Below the pieces are notes generated by a model, which saw nothing but the letters and a program-made list of their open reading frames with translations, ran no database searches and was not told the origin of the DNA. Positions 33,232-33,648 of a stretch of 33,648 nt of DNA are shown piece after piece. The translations under genes were made by a program, and so were the position numbers. This stretch comes from Phallusia fumigata (lineage: Eukaryota > Chordata > Ascidiacea > Phlebobranchia > Ascidiidae), in contig QXVZ01001629.1 of assembly GCA_008931825.1 (NCBI GenBank), forward strand, positions 1 through 33,648, written 5' to 3'. How positions within the stretch are numbered: position 1 is the first letter of the stretch; each line of letters opens with the position of its first letter.

Positions 33232-33447
33232 CTGCAGCAAATAATTAAACGGAAATCACAAATATTTACATGTAATAATGATGCAGATCACAGACTAAAG
33301 TGTGCAGTTCAAGAAGAGGCGAAAGTAACAGAGGGTATGTTTGTAGCAAGTATTTTTTATTTGCAATTACAATCTGCAACTACAAGTAAAATGAGAGAAT
33401 GTAATGATTGATTGACATTTTGTTGCTGAACGTTAAGATTGTAAGAC

Positions 33448-33648
33448 AACGGTTCTCGAACTGTGTCGCGACGCCCTGTTGGGTTGTTTTAATGTTCCAA
33501 GGGCGTCGCACAATATTTAGATTTCGAAGCTTTTTGTTTTTGCATCAATAAATACAACTTTAAGAATGAACGTCTTTAAGAAATTCTCGTCGCTGGTGAG
33601 TCGAAAGCCCAACTAACTTTTCCCGAAGGCGTCGCGTCGCAAAACGTA
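33448..33648 (+). mobile_element. hAT-like element start, cut by the window edge
   Basis: ACGGTTCTCGAACTGTGTCG followed by CGACGCCC is a typical hAT non-autonomous left end; GCGTCGCGTCGC recurs near 33625. The element runs past the window. Confidence 0.45.

Larger units (their letters stand above)
2245..32585. other. Longer introns in which no other feature was seen
   Basis: These intron intervals exceed 300 bases and show only AT-rich sequence: 2245-2736, 3022-3600, 4281-4666, 5515-5992, 6575-6909, 10181-10589, 10735-11125, 11299-11649, 14649-15016, 15150-15487, 16313-16652, 17195-17528, 17845-18161, 18941-19450, 19577-19938, 21077-21600, 22374-22879, 23327-23653, 24014-24425, 25546-25885, 26367-26723, 29959-30273, 30397-30839 and 32088-32585. 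Other long introns hold the repeats listed separately. Confidence 0.6.

Overview
This window looks like invertebrate chordate DNA, most likely a tunicate such as Ciona. The clues are an AT-rich background, introns of about 0.1-0.75 kb, exons that each carry one extracellular domain, and introns littered with short palindromic DNA-transposon relics and tRNA-derived SINE pieces. The species call is inference.

One very long gene, read on the minus strand, fills the window and is open at both ends. I resolved 68 coding exons (67 introns) between 33231 and 580. Every exon-exon junction keeps the reading frame with no in-frame stop, giving about 3,255 residues (9,764 coding bases). No start codon with signal peptide and no terminal stop codon lie inside the window. 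All introns are GT-AG except one GC-AG intron (donor at 20946-20947).

The protein is a secreted or extracellular-matrix, mucin/von-Willebrand-like mosaic. In N-to-C order (high to low coordinate) it has 22 EGF-like domains, one per exon (33231-23888), then a Thr/Pro linker. A further 14 EGF-like domains (23326-17529) and a second, near-copy Thr/Pro linker follow. Next come two VWD-C8-TIL assemblies (16795-9072). Three VWA domains alternate with two EGF domains (8526-3770). After these are a Thr-rich linker, a WxxW domain, a second Thr-rich linker and a second WxxW domain (3651-1599). The last parts seen are a Ser/Tyr-rich exon (1031-918) and the first half of a probable C-type lectin domain (740-580).

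The likely job is Ca2+-dependent, disulfide-rich adhesive or gel-like matrix: EGF stalk, VWD multimerisation modules, metal-dependent VWA binding domains, and WxxW/lectin modules at the C-terminal side. Tissue and ligand cannot be read from sequence.

Introns hold at least two palindromic MITE families that share one core, hAT-like MITE relics, tRNA-like SINE fragments, an unnamed dispersed repeat and several intronic tandem duplications. I found no second gene, RNA gene, CRISPR array or viral element.
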